This document shows, piece by piece, positions 1 through 5,988 of a stretch of DNA of 8,278 nt. The notes beneath the pieces were generated by a model. It was not told the DNA's origin. It did no database searches and worked only from the letters and a program-made list of their open reading frames with translations. This DNA is from Nonomuraea candida (GTDB lineage: Bacteria > Actinomycetota > Actinomycetes > Streptosporangiales > Streptosporangiaceae): contig NZ_JOAG01000089.1 in the NCBI RefSeq assembly GCF_000725485.1, positions 1 through 8,278 on the forward strand, in the 5' to 3' direction. Each line of letters begins with the position of its first letter. Position 1 is the stretch's first letter. Position numbers and translations under genes: made by a program.

Positions 1-8
1 GAACGAAC

Positions 9-99
9 GGGGAGCTATCTGGCCATACGCGGGGAGCCCGCTGGCCGTCAGTGGGGCATTATCTGGCCGCCTACGGGGAGCTTTTCACGGCCACCGTCA
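9..99 (-). mobile_element. IS21-like element end with multiple terminal repeats
   Basis: Seen: GGGG blocks begin at 9, 31, 53 and 75, exactly 22 bp apart. The first three units share GGGGnnnnnnctGGCC, with GGCC at 21, 43 and 65. The fourth is stretched by two bases (GGCC at 89). Read on the minus strand, the end is TGACGGTGGCC from base 99. Known: IS21-family elements begin TG and end CA and carry several short repeats at each end that bind the transposase. Inferred: this is one terminal array of an IS21-like element whose body lies left of the window, with the tip near 99, because IS3-type coding similarity resumes at about 100. The tip could instead be at 87 (TGAAAAGC). No istA or istB coding sequence is visible. 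Confidence 0.55.
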
Positions 100-188
100 T
101 CATGCGCCAGCTCGGTGGCCGCGCGGCCTGCTTCGAGCAGGTCCAGTACCTTACGCCGGAACTCCGGCGGGTAACCCCGTCGTCCCAT
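100..188 (-). pseudogene. 5' fragment of IS3-family transposase OrfA
   Basis: Translating the minus strand from the ATG at 188 gives MGRRGYPPEFRRKVLDLLEA and then GRAATELAHD. This is the N-terminal start of the helix-turn-helix OrfA of IS3-family transposases, where the conserved opening is followed by a DNA-binding HTH. After about residue 30 the similarity stops, the reading frame enters the terminal-repeat array, and it meets a stop near 51. OrfA normally has about 90-110 residues and is joined to OrfB by programmed frameshifting, so this is a dead remnant cut by a second insertion. A strong ribosome-binding site (GAGGAAAG) remains ahead of the ATG. Confidence 0.7.
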
Positions 189-284
189 GCCACTTTCCTC
201 TCATCAAGCAGCACAAGAATCCAGAAATCCACCTCCACTCAACCCGGGGCACACCACGGCCTCCATCAAACTCGGCGCGGTTCA
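100..284 (-). mobile_element. IS3-family element end, interrupted by the IS21-like element
   Basis: This stretch holds the first 30 codons of an IS3-type orfA on the minus strand, its ribosome-binding site (GAGAGGAAAG just before the ATG), and an upstream leader. The minus-strand sequence from base 284 reads TGAACCGCGCCGAGTTTGAT, which has the TG start and general look of actinobacterial IS3-family inverted repeats. I infer that 284 is the outer end of the IS3 element and that the other element inserted into its orfA. The partner end and target duplication lie outside the window. Confidence 0.5.
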
Positions 285-321
285 CCCTAACTACCCGGCC
301 TTGGGCGAGCCCCCCGCCAGC

Positions 322-565
322 ATGATTCGTACCAGCAACGGCCCCGCTGTCATGGCCGCTCTACGCGCCATCGCCATCCTCGAACTCCACGGCTGGACCA
401 GCATCGCCAAAGCCAGCCGACACCACTCCCACCAGGTCCAACGCAGCATGACGACTCTCGGCATCACCTACCCGAACCAGACACCAAGGCCGAAGCGCGA
501 GAACCCCGGAGCCCTGCGACCCCGAAGGACCGTTCTTCGTGCTCCGCGCCATTCCTGACGCCTGA
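322..565 (+). pseudogene. Coding-like, probably frameshifted small ORF with HTH-like segment
   Basis: I do not recognise the product. The frame starting at the ATG at 322 has clear high-GC codon usage up to about 480 and encodes an amphipathic, possibly helix-turn-helix segment (ILELHGWTSIAKAS, then HHSHQVQRSMTTLGI). Further on, that frame becomes Arg/Pro-rich and non-coding in character until its stop at 556-558. The next frame then looks coding (CDPEGPFFVLRAIPDA, stop at 563-565). I infer a small DNA-binding-like gene broken by an indel between about 480 and 510. No good ribosome-binding site precedes 322, and the reading frame is open further upstream into the IS3 end, so the true start may have been lost to that insertion. 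A chance ORF remains possible. Confidence 0.25.
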
Positions 566-897
566 CCGACGGCAGGATCACATTCCGAGAATCGGTGAGC
601 ACTACCCGTATGCGGAATCGGCAATTACCGTTTACTCCGCACATTAAAGCGCGTCAATACTTGTGATAAGTGATCTTGTTGTGCATCATAAGGAGCATCG
701 CAAGCAGCGTTCGGCCTCGGAGTCGCATCTAGGTATACCAAGCTTCATTCTTCTCCCCATCACGGTGCTGGACGGAACCACACCACTCAGTAGTGGCACG
801 CGAAGTGCTGCCCGCCCGAAAACGTATCATCGCAGTCATCGGTCGTGCCCAAAACCGCTCCCCGTACCACTGCGACAAAACAACAGGAGGTGCATTC
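566..897. other. Gene-free leader before the first lipoprotein gene
   Basis: No ORF here has both coding character and a ribosome-binding site. About 642-700 is AT-richer than its surroundings and is the likely promoter zone for the gene starting at 898, but I cannot align convincing -35 and -10 boxes. An imperfect dyad lies at 611-641 (listed separately), a palindrome GGTATACC near 732-739, and a small hairpin at 783-796 (CCACT/AGTGG with a 4-nt loop). Confidence 0.4.
611..641. repeat. Imperfect dyad (operator or terminator candidate)
   Basis: TGCGGA (611-616) pairs with TCCGCA (636-641), and an inner CGG/CCG pair (619-621 with 628-630) is nested inside with unpaired bases between. It sits between the broken ORF and the AT-rich leader. 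It could act as a terminator for the left region or a binding site for the genes to the right. Short arms make chance a real alternative. Confidence 0.25.
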
Positions 898-1806
898 GTG
901 GGCAATTTCTCCAGGAACGCCATTGTGCTGGCCGGTGGCCTGACGCTTTTATGCGGACTTGCCGCCTGTGGTAGTGACACTGACAGTGGCGTCAGCACGG
1001 TCCAACTCCGATCCGCGAGCGCGAAACCCGTGGACGGCGCATCGCCCCTTTCCGCGTACGTCGACACCGCTGAGCAGCGCAAGAAGGTGACCACCGCCCG
1101 GGCCAGCCTGGTTGCTGCCTGCATGCAACGCCTCGGTTTCGCCGAGTTCAAGACCGTGGAGTCCAAGGAGCAGGGTGCAGAGTTCATCTCGGGCCGCCGG
1201 TATCTGTACATCGAGCCCGAGCAGGCGGCGCGCACCGGCTACGCGGAGGAGGCGGACGCCGCCGACGGCAAGCGCAGGACCGCGGACCAGGCCCGAGCCG
1301 TGTCGATGGCGGAACGCCGTGCTCTGACCGGCGGCGACGTGACCCTGGACAGTGGTCAGACCCCTCCCCAAGGCGGCTGCACCGGAGAGGCGAGCCGAAC
1401 CCTGACGACGGGAGCCTCTCAGCCGGACGAGTTGCTCGTCTGGAGGCTGATGGCCGAGGCGGCGGCACCTGCCAGGAAGGACGCCGAGGTCCTACGGGTG
1501 GTGGCCGACTGGAGCACGTGCATGAAGCAGCGCGGATTCAGCTACGCGACACCGGAGGACGCCTGGAACGACCCCCGGTGGGTCAGGCAAGCCGGCCCTG
1601 CGGCGACCGACGAGGAGCGCAAAGCCGCCAGCGCCGACATGGAGTGCAAGGACCAATCGGGCTACGCCGTGGCACTGTCGAACGCGCAGAACGCGAATGA
1701 GCAGAAACTGATCGAGCAGCACGCGGACGCGCTGAAGGCACTCGCGCGGAACAGGGGCGCCCTCCTGCGTAACGCCGAAATCGTCCTGCAGGGCGGGCAA
1801 CCGTAA
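898..1806 (+). CDS. Cys-rich secreted lipoprotein, unknown function
   Basis: The GTG at 898 is chosen because AGGAGG (885-890) lies 7 nt upstream and the protein then begins with a lipoprotein signal: a hydrophobic stretch ending in lipobox L21-A-A-C24. The 302-residue product should be exported, lipidated on C24 and anchored on the outer face of the membrane. The mature part is hydrophilic, Ala/Glu/Arg-rich and mostly helical in character, with four further cysteines (C75, C161, C208, C250). Two sit in similar settings, ACMQRLGF (74-81) and TCMKQRGF (207-214), suggesting an internal duplication and two disulfides. I recognise it only as the type of short-Cys-motif lipoprotein seen in actinomycetes, with no assigned function. 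Leu18 is a TTA codon, so translation in Streptomyces would need the bldA tRNA. The protease-inhibitor gene follows after 51 nt without a clear terminator, so the two may be co-transcribed. Confidence 0.85.
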   Translation: MGNFSRNAIVLAGGLTLLCGLAACGSDTDSGVSTVQLRSASAKPVDGASPLSAYVDTAEQRKKVTTARASLVAACMQRLGFAEFKTVESKEQGAEFISGRRYLYIEPEQAARTGYAEEADAADGKRRTADQARAVSMAERRALTGGDVTLDSGQTPPQGGCTGEASRTLTTGASQPDELLVWRLMAEAAAPARKDAEVLRVVADWSTCMKQRGFSYATPEDAWNDPRWVRQAGPAATDEERKAASADMECKDQSGYAVALSNAQNANEQKLIEQHADALKALARNRGALLRNAEIVLQGGQP

Positions 1807-1857
1807 TAATATCCCGCCCGTACAACCACGAGTTTCGACTACACACATAGGAGAATA

Positions 1858-2310
1858 ATGCGTGGCCGACGTTTACTGAATCGAGCCATGGCCGTCGTCG
1901 CCGGCAGTGCGATGGGCACTCAGTTGATGCTTTCCACTCCCGCCCCGGCATGGGCCGCAGAGCACGACGGCTGGTGCACGTACGCGGAGTTATGTGTTTT
2001 CGAGCACGAAAATCGGGCCGGCGGACGGCACGACTACTACAATGAGGACGACAGCTACGATAACGACTACCTTTATTACTTCTGGGGGTCGTCTCCTGTC
2101 ATCAGCGGCACTCCCGTGAACGACATGACCAGCTCCTTGTCAAACGGCGACGACCGGTGCAAGGCAGTGCTTCGGGAGCACAGCCACGGTGGCGGGCTGG
2201 GGCTGATCATTCCCTACGACACCAGCGGCAGCGGGTACGTGGTCAACGATCTGGTGCCCTATGGCATGAACGACTTCTTCAGCTCACACAGGTGGCAGGA
2301 CTGCTTCTGA
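1858..2310 (+). CDS. Secreted peptidase inhibitor, I36 (SMPI-like) family
   Basis: The 150-residue protein starts at ATG 1858 after AGGAGA (1849-1854), a rather tight spacing. It has a Sec signal (RGRR n-region, hydrophobic core, AWA cleavage site near residue 33). The mature part (about 116 residues) matches the I36 pattern: an early cysteine pair (C40, C46), 'FEHENRAGG', and two Greek-key-like turns, NDMTSSLSN (88-96) and NDFFSSHRW (138-146), with C101 and C149 as further cysteines. Known: I36 members such as Streptomyces SMPI are small beta/gamma-crystallin-fold proteins, and SMPI blocks thermolysin-like metalloproteases. The target of this copy is unknown, because many I36-annotated proteins are untested. 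Two leucines are TTA codons (L6 and L45), unusually many for so short a gene, predicting strong bldA dependence. The acidic Tyr/Asp-rich loop at 59-74 is distinctive. Confidence 0.8.
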   Translation: MRGRRLLNRAMAVVAGSAMGTQLMLSTPAPAWAAEHDGWCTYAELCVFEHENRAGGRHDYYNEDDSYDNDYLYYFWGSSPVISGTPVNDMTSSLSNGDDRCKAVLREHSHGGGLGLIIPYDTSGSGYVVNDLVPYGMNDFFSSHRWQDCF

Positions 2311-2348
2311 CGGTCGCACGACCTCCCGCGCCGATGCCGGCCGGATAG

Positions 2349-2366
2349 CCGGTCGGCTCCGACCGG
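2349..2366 (+). terminator. GC hairpin after the inhibitor gene
   Basis: CCGGTCGG (2349-2356) is followed after 2 nt by its exact complement CCGACCGG (2359-2366), giving about 7 bp with a 4-nt loop. It begins 39 nt after the stop of the I36 gene. There is no T tract, but Streptomyces terminators often lack one. It is a reasonable end for the lipoprotein/inhibitor transcript. Confidence 0.45.
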
Positions 2367-2411
2367 GCAGCACCGCCCATAGCTGACAGCGATGGCGACG
2401 GACGTGGAAGC

Positions 2412-2427
2412 CGTCGTCCTGACGACG
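2412..2427. promoter_or_regulatory. Short inverted repeat upstream of the five-gene run
   Basis: CGTCGT and ACGACG (2412-2417 and 2422-2427) form a perfect dyad with a 4-nt centre in the 190-bp gap before the gene at 2501, where a promoter for the five-gene run would lie. It may be an operator or a second weak terminator hairpin. I see no convincing -10/-35 pair, so the assignment is tentative. Confidence 0.22.
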
Positions 2428-2500
2428 CGGGGCGACGGTGCACTCCGTGAAGGCCAACGGCGCGGAAAGACGTACGCATCCAGGCGACATTGGAGCCGAC

Positions 2501-4756
2501 ATGGACGAGATGGTTCTGCGTGCACAACGCTTCATCAACACCACCTACGGCAGCGTGCCGGGCATCACCAGAGTAGTTGAGGACGGAATCACCGGGTGGG
2601 CGACGATGTACGCCCTGACCCGCTGTCTACAGCACCAGCTCGGCATCACCACGCTGTCGAACAACTTCGGCCCCACGACCCTGTCGACGCTGACCAGCCA
2701 ATACCCTTCGATAACGCGGAGCACAGGGGCGCCGGCGAACCTCGTCCGCATCTTGCAGTCCGGGCTGTACTGCAAGGGCTACGATGGCGGCGAGATCGAT
2801 GGCATCTACAACGACAGGGTTTCGGCGGCGGTTCAGCAACTCAAGGCCAACTCCGGCACGCAGAACGCCTTTCCAGGGGACGCGATGGTCCCCAAATTAT
2901 TCAAGGCGCTGCTCACCATGGACGCATACGTTGTGACAGCCAATGGCAGCGCCTCGGTACGCTCGATCCAGCAATGGATGAACTCCCGCTACGTGAACAG
3001 AACGAACTTCTTCGTCATCCCGTGTGACGGCCATTTCTCACGAGACGTACAGAAGGCGATGATGCTGGCCTGCCAGTTCGAGCTGGGCCAGAGCGACAGC
3101 GAGGCGGACGGCATCTTCGGCCCCAAGACACTCAACGGGTTGGCGGCGCGGGGGATAGCGCAGGGTTCCACAGGGGTCTTCGTACAGCTCTTCAGCGCGG
3201 CCATGATCTTCAATCGCCGTCAGGGGACCACCTTCACGGCCACCTATGACGCCAACCTCACCGCCCGGGTCGTCGATTTCCAGAACTTCGCCCGGCTCGC
3301 CCCGACCGGCACCGGCGACAAGCAGACCTGGGCCTCTCTGCTTGTCAGCACGGGTGATTCGAGTCGTAGGGGCACCGCTGCCGACTGCGTCACTCAGATA
3401 ACGCCTGCTCGTGCTCAGACGTTGAAGGGCCTCGGCTATCAGGTGGTCGGCCGTTATCTCACCAACGTGCCCAACACTCCGCTCAACAAGAAGATCCAGC
3501 CCGGCGAGCTGGCGGTGATCGCGCAGGAGGGACTTCGGGTCTTCCCGATCTACCAGACCTACGGCGGGGCGGTGACCTACTTCAACGCCACTCAGGGCGC
3601 GGCTGACGCCATGGCCGCCCTGGACGCGGCGCGGGGTTACGGCTTCAAGCCAGGTACCCGCATCTACTTCGCCGTCGACTACGACGCCCTGGACAGTGAC
3701 ATCACCTCCAGCATCCTTCCGCACTTCCGTGCCATCCGGACTCGTTTCAACCAACTCGGTAGCGAGTATGCGATCGGCATCTACGGGCCCCGCAACGTCT
3801 GCTCCAGGGTCGCCGCAGAGGGCCTCAGCACGGCCAGCTTCGTCGCGGGCATGTCCACCGGATTCAGCGGCAACCTGGGCTTTCCCCTGCCGGACGACTG
3901 GGCTTTCGATCAGATCTCCACCATCACGATCGGAGCCGGCGACGGCGCCATCGAGATCGACAACAACATCAATTCCGGGAGGGACAGCGGGCAGAACAGC
4001 TTCAACGATGTGCCTACCGGAGCCAAGCCGGACGTACCCTTCAACAGGGCCAACCGGGATGCGATCCTCACCGAACTGCTCGCGTACATCAAGAGCCTCG
4101 GGGACCTCCCTGAGGGGAACGTGATCGAGAACGCCTGGCTTCACCTCACACCCGCATCACTCGACATCACCCTGCAGCACGACGCACTGATAACGGCGCT
4201 CTCCCGGGCCTTCGGCATGCGAAAGGCACTCATTCAGACCCCGCTCTTCTGGGAGCTCCGCAACAACCGCGTCGATGACGCCGCAGTAGACGGCCTCGTG
4301 CTGGCCACCTACGCCTATCTCGAGGCGTACGAGCTCTGGAAGGAGAACATGAGCGGCCCTCCGCCCCACCCACCGGCCATCATGAAGAACGACAGCAGTA
4401 CCGGTCTCGGTCAGATCTTCGCCGACACTGCGATCAAATCACGAAACTATTGCGCGTCCGTGGGGATCATCAGTGACAGCGCGCTCGACCCTGCCGACTG
4501 GCACGACGTCTGGCGGGTCTGGAAACAGCTCAAGGACGATGACGAATACTCCGTCAGCACCATTCCGCTGGTGAACATCTGGGGCGCGAACGACATCAGC
4601 CAGCGCCGGCCCGCGTTGGACTACACAGAGAACGAAGCGAGTTTGATCCTCAAGCGATACAACGGCACGGGCGCCCAGGCTGACGTGTACCGGCAGAAGA
4701 CTCTGCCCATCTACCGCATATTCGAGAAGTACAACAGTGCTGCGAGGAATCTCTAG
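2501..4756 (+). CDS. Multidomain cell-wall hydrolase-like protein: PG-binding modules, DUF1906 barrel, lysozyme-like domain
   Basis: The start is ATG 2501 (MDEMVLRAQRFINTTYG) with GGAG 5 nt upstream. The in-frame GTG at 2438 adds 21 unconvincing residues. The product has 751 residues. Residues 1-286 hold four peptidoglycan-binding-like modules in ABAB order (about 1-68, 80-138, 152-216, 224-286). Residues 293-496 match DUF1906, the glycoside-hydrolase-like TIM barrel of Rv2525c, with strands GYQVVGRYL, RVFPIYQTYG, IYFAVDYDA (D393, D395), YAIGIYGP and IEIDNNINSG. Residues 515-751 resemble lysozyme/transglycosylase domains: candidate acid E585 in LFWELRN, GLGQI (635-639) and YNG (720-722). Expected role: binding and possibly cleaving peptidoglycan, with neither activity proven. 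No Sec, Tat or membrane segment is visible, so export is unexplained. L133 is TTA. The next gene begins on the base after this stop. Confidence 0.85.
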   Translation: MDEMVLRAQRFINTTYGSVPGITRVVEDGITGWATMYALTRCLQHQLGITTLSNNFGPTTLSTLTSQYPSITRSTGAPANLVRILQSGLYCKGYDGGEIDGIYNDRVSAAVQQLKANSGTQNAFPGDAMVPKLFKALLTMDAYVVTANGSASVRSIQQWMNSRYVNRTNFFVIPCDGHFSRDVQKAMMLACQFELGQSDSEADGIFGPKTLNGLAARGIAQGSTGVFVQLFSAAMIFNRRQGTTFTATYDANLTARVVDFQNFARLAPTGTGDKQTWASLLVSTGDSSRRGTAADCVTQITPARAQTLKGLGYQVVGRYLTNVPNTPLNKKIQPGELAVIAQEGLRVFPIYQTYGGAVTYFNATQGAADAMAALDAARGYGFKPGTRIYFAVDYDALDSDITSSILPHFRAIRTRFNQLGSEYAIGIYGPRNVCSRVAAEGLSTASFVAGMSTGFSGNLGFPLPDDWAFDQISTITIGAGDGAIEIDNNINSGRDSGQNSFNDVPTGAKPDVPFNRANRDAILTELLAYIKSLGDLPEGNVIENAWLHLTPASLDITLQHDALITALSRAFGMRKALIQTPLFWELRNNRVDDAAVDGLVLATYAYLEAYELWKENMSGPPPHPPAIMKNDSSTGLGQIFADTAIKSRNYCASVGIISDSALDPADWHDVWRVWKQLKDDDEYSVSTIPLVNIWGANDISQRRPALDYTENEASLILKRYNGTGAQADVYRQKTLPIYRIFEKYNSAARNL

Positions 4757-5140
4757 ATGCGCAACAGCAGGCAGGACGGACGGAGAAGCATTCATCGGCT
4801 GTCCTCGAAGGCCGCCTACCTGCTGTGCCTTCTGTTGAACTCGGTATTCGGGGTTCTCGGGCAGTTCGCATTGTTCTACCCCTACTTCGTGGCTCGTGAC
4901 TGGCTCGCGCAGTTAGGGTTCGGATCGCCCGGAATCCCGTTCCAAGACGGCTATCTCGGAGCGCTGCTCATCGGGCTCGTACTCGTTGTCGTATGCACGC
5001 TGGCAATGGCAGCGGTGAACTTCGTGGTGCTCCGCTCCGCGTCGGTGTCACGGCGACTGTACTGGCTCGGCGCTGTCCTGGTTGCTCTGGCGTCCTCTAT
5101 CTTCCAGCTGCTCTGGAACATGGGAAGCCCTTTTTCCTAG
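4757..5140 (+). CDS. Small three-helix membrane protein, unknown
   Basis: The 127-residue protein begins at ATG 4757 immediately after the TAG of the hydrolase-like gene, with GAGGA (4744-4748) inside that gene as ribosome-binding site, so translation is probably coupled. The N terminus is basic (six Arg/Lys in the first 18 residues). Three hydrophobic segments follow at about 19-43, 66-92 and 101-120, predicting N-in/C-out. I recognise no family. Size and position directly behind a wall-hydrolase-like protein without signal peptide recall a holin or membrane partner, but that is inference from context only; a simple membrane anchor or accessory subunit is equally possible. Leu53 is TTA. The next gene starts 11 nt after the stop. 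Confidence 0.75.
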   Translation: MRNSRQDGRRSIHRLSSKAAYLLCLLLNSVFGVLGQFALFYPYFVARDWLAQLGFGSPGIPFQDGYLGALLIGLVLVVVCTLAMAAVNFVVLRSASVSRRLYWLGAVLVALASSIFQLLWNMGSPFS

Positions 5141-5151
5141 AAGGGAGCCTC

Positions 5152-5919
5152 GTGGCTGGCGAAACCACGGCTCACATTGGAGAGGTGACGAAGAACATCG
5201 GCCGTCGCGCTGTCATTCGCGCTTCGCTCGGGCTCATCGGCGCCGGCATGGCCGGAGTGCTTGTGGGACCGGGCCCAGCGAAGGCCGCCGTACGGGACGG
5301 GAACACTCCTCCGCACACCCCCACAGCGCTTGCGGCGCTTACAGAACAAGTCCCGACAAGCGCCAACGGCTGGCCGATCATACGACTCGAGGACCATGCG
5401 TGGGCGCCCTACTGGCGGGTGGGCGGCAGCGACATCATGGTGAACCTGCGACTCGGTGAGCCGGCCACGATTCTGCTCTACGTACTCGGCAGGTTCCACT
5501 ACGAGATCGACGAACTGAAGGCCGCCGAGAGCCAGGTCATCGGCTACCGGCCGCTCGGATCCATCTCGGCTTCGTCGCCGGCCAGCAATCACGCTTCCGG
5601 AACGGCGGTGACCATCCGCCCCGACTGGTATCCGGCGGGGTCGCGGGGCAACTTCTTCCCACACCAGGCCGTGGTGCTCCGCGATGTCCTCCTGGAGTGC
5701 GAGGGTGTCGTCCGCTGGGGTGGCGACGACGATCGGCCCGACGAGTCCAGATTCACCATCGACGTTCCACCTGGAGACAAGCGGCTCCAGCGGGTGGCCG
5801 CGAAGATCCGGGCTTGGAACGGGGAGCCCGGGCAAGGCGCTGGCGCAGCGCTGAACCCGTTCGACGCCGAACGGCGGAAGGCAGCCCGCAAGCTGCAACT
5901 GCAGCAGGCACAAGACTGA
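5152..5919 (+). CDS. Tat-exported M15-like protein, probable pseudoenzyme
   Basis: The GTG at 5152 follows AAGGGAG (5141-5147). An in-frame GTG at 5185 would give a shorter N terminus but has a poorly spaced site. The 255-residue protein has a twin-arginine signal (R18-R19, hydrophobic core, AKA cleavage near 45). The mature part matches the M15 (D-Ala-D-Ala carboxypeptidase / VanY-like) fold: SNHASGTAV (145-153) aligns with the SxHxxGxAxD zinc motif, and VVRWGG (186-191) with the usual stretch before the last ligand. H147 is kept, but the Asp ligand position is T154 and the final His position is R200 (DESRFTID). Two of three zinc ligands are therefore missing, so peptidase activity is unlikely. 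It may bind wall peptides or act as a partner. Being Tat-exported it should fold before export. No TTA codon. Gap to the next gene is 69 nt with no clear terminator. Confidence 0.8.
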   Translation: MAGETTAHIGEVTKNIGRRAVIRASLGLIGAGMAGVLVGPGPAKAAVRDGNTPPHTPTALAALTEQVPTSANGWPIIRLEDHAWAPYWRVGGSDIMVNLRLGEPATILLYVLGRFHYEIDELKAAESQVIGYRPLGSISASSPASNHASGTAVTIRPDWYPAGSRGNFFPHQAVVLRDVLLECEGVVRWGGDDDRPDESRFTIDVPPGDKRLQRVAAKIRAWNGEPGQGAGAALNPFDAERRKAARKLQLQQAQD

Positions 5920-5988
5920 GGCCGGCCCCCAAGGCGTCCGGTGTCTCATTGATGTCCGAAATCCGGCAGAAACAGCATCGGAGGTATC

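Noticed and set aside
9..95. Regularly spaced repeats as a CRISPR array
   Set aside because: The 22-bp units are contiguous with no unique spacers and only partly conserved. An IS terminal array explains them better.
661..691. Sigma-70-type promoter using TTGTGA and TCATAA
   Set aside because: Spacing is 19 nt and both boxes deviate from consensus. Only an AT-richer region is safe to state.
774..800. SigE-type promoter (GGAAC box) before the first lipoprotein
   Set aside because: GGAAC is present at 774-778, but no matching -10 element is found at 16-17 nt, so it is not supported.
793..897. Upstream extension of the first lipoprotein
   Set aside because: It would bury the lipoprotein signal, while the GTG at 898 has AGGAGG at good spacing.
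2157..2348. Small + strand ORF inside and after the inhibitor gene
   Set aside because: Out-of-frame shadow of the I36 gene with no ribosome-binding site or motif.
2438..2500. GTG at 2438 as start of the hydrolase-like gene
   Set aside because: The extra 21 residues are charged, look non-coding and give no signal peptide. ATG 2501 with GGAG opens on the expected domain.
3038..4144. Long minus-strand ORF of 368 codons opposite the multidomain hydrolase-like gene
   Set aside because: It is antisense to a gene with clear domains. Long open antisense frames are expected in high-GC DNA, and the translation shows no recognisable motif.
4993..5151. Upstream extension of the M15-like gene
   Set aside because: It would overlap the membrane protein in another frame. 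GTG 5152 has AAGGGAG and puts the Tat motif near the N terminus.
5137..5949. Minus-strand ORF of 270 codons opposite the M15-like gene
   Set aside because: Shadow of the sense gene, which has a Tat signal and M15 motifs. The antisense product has no coherent domain.
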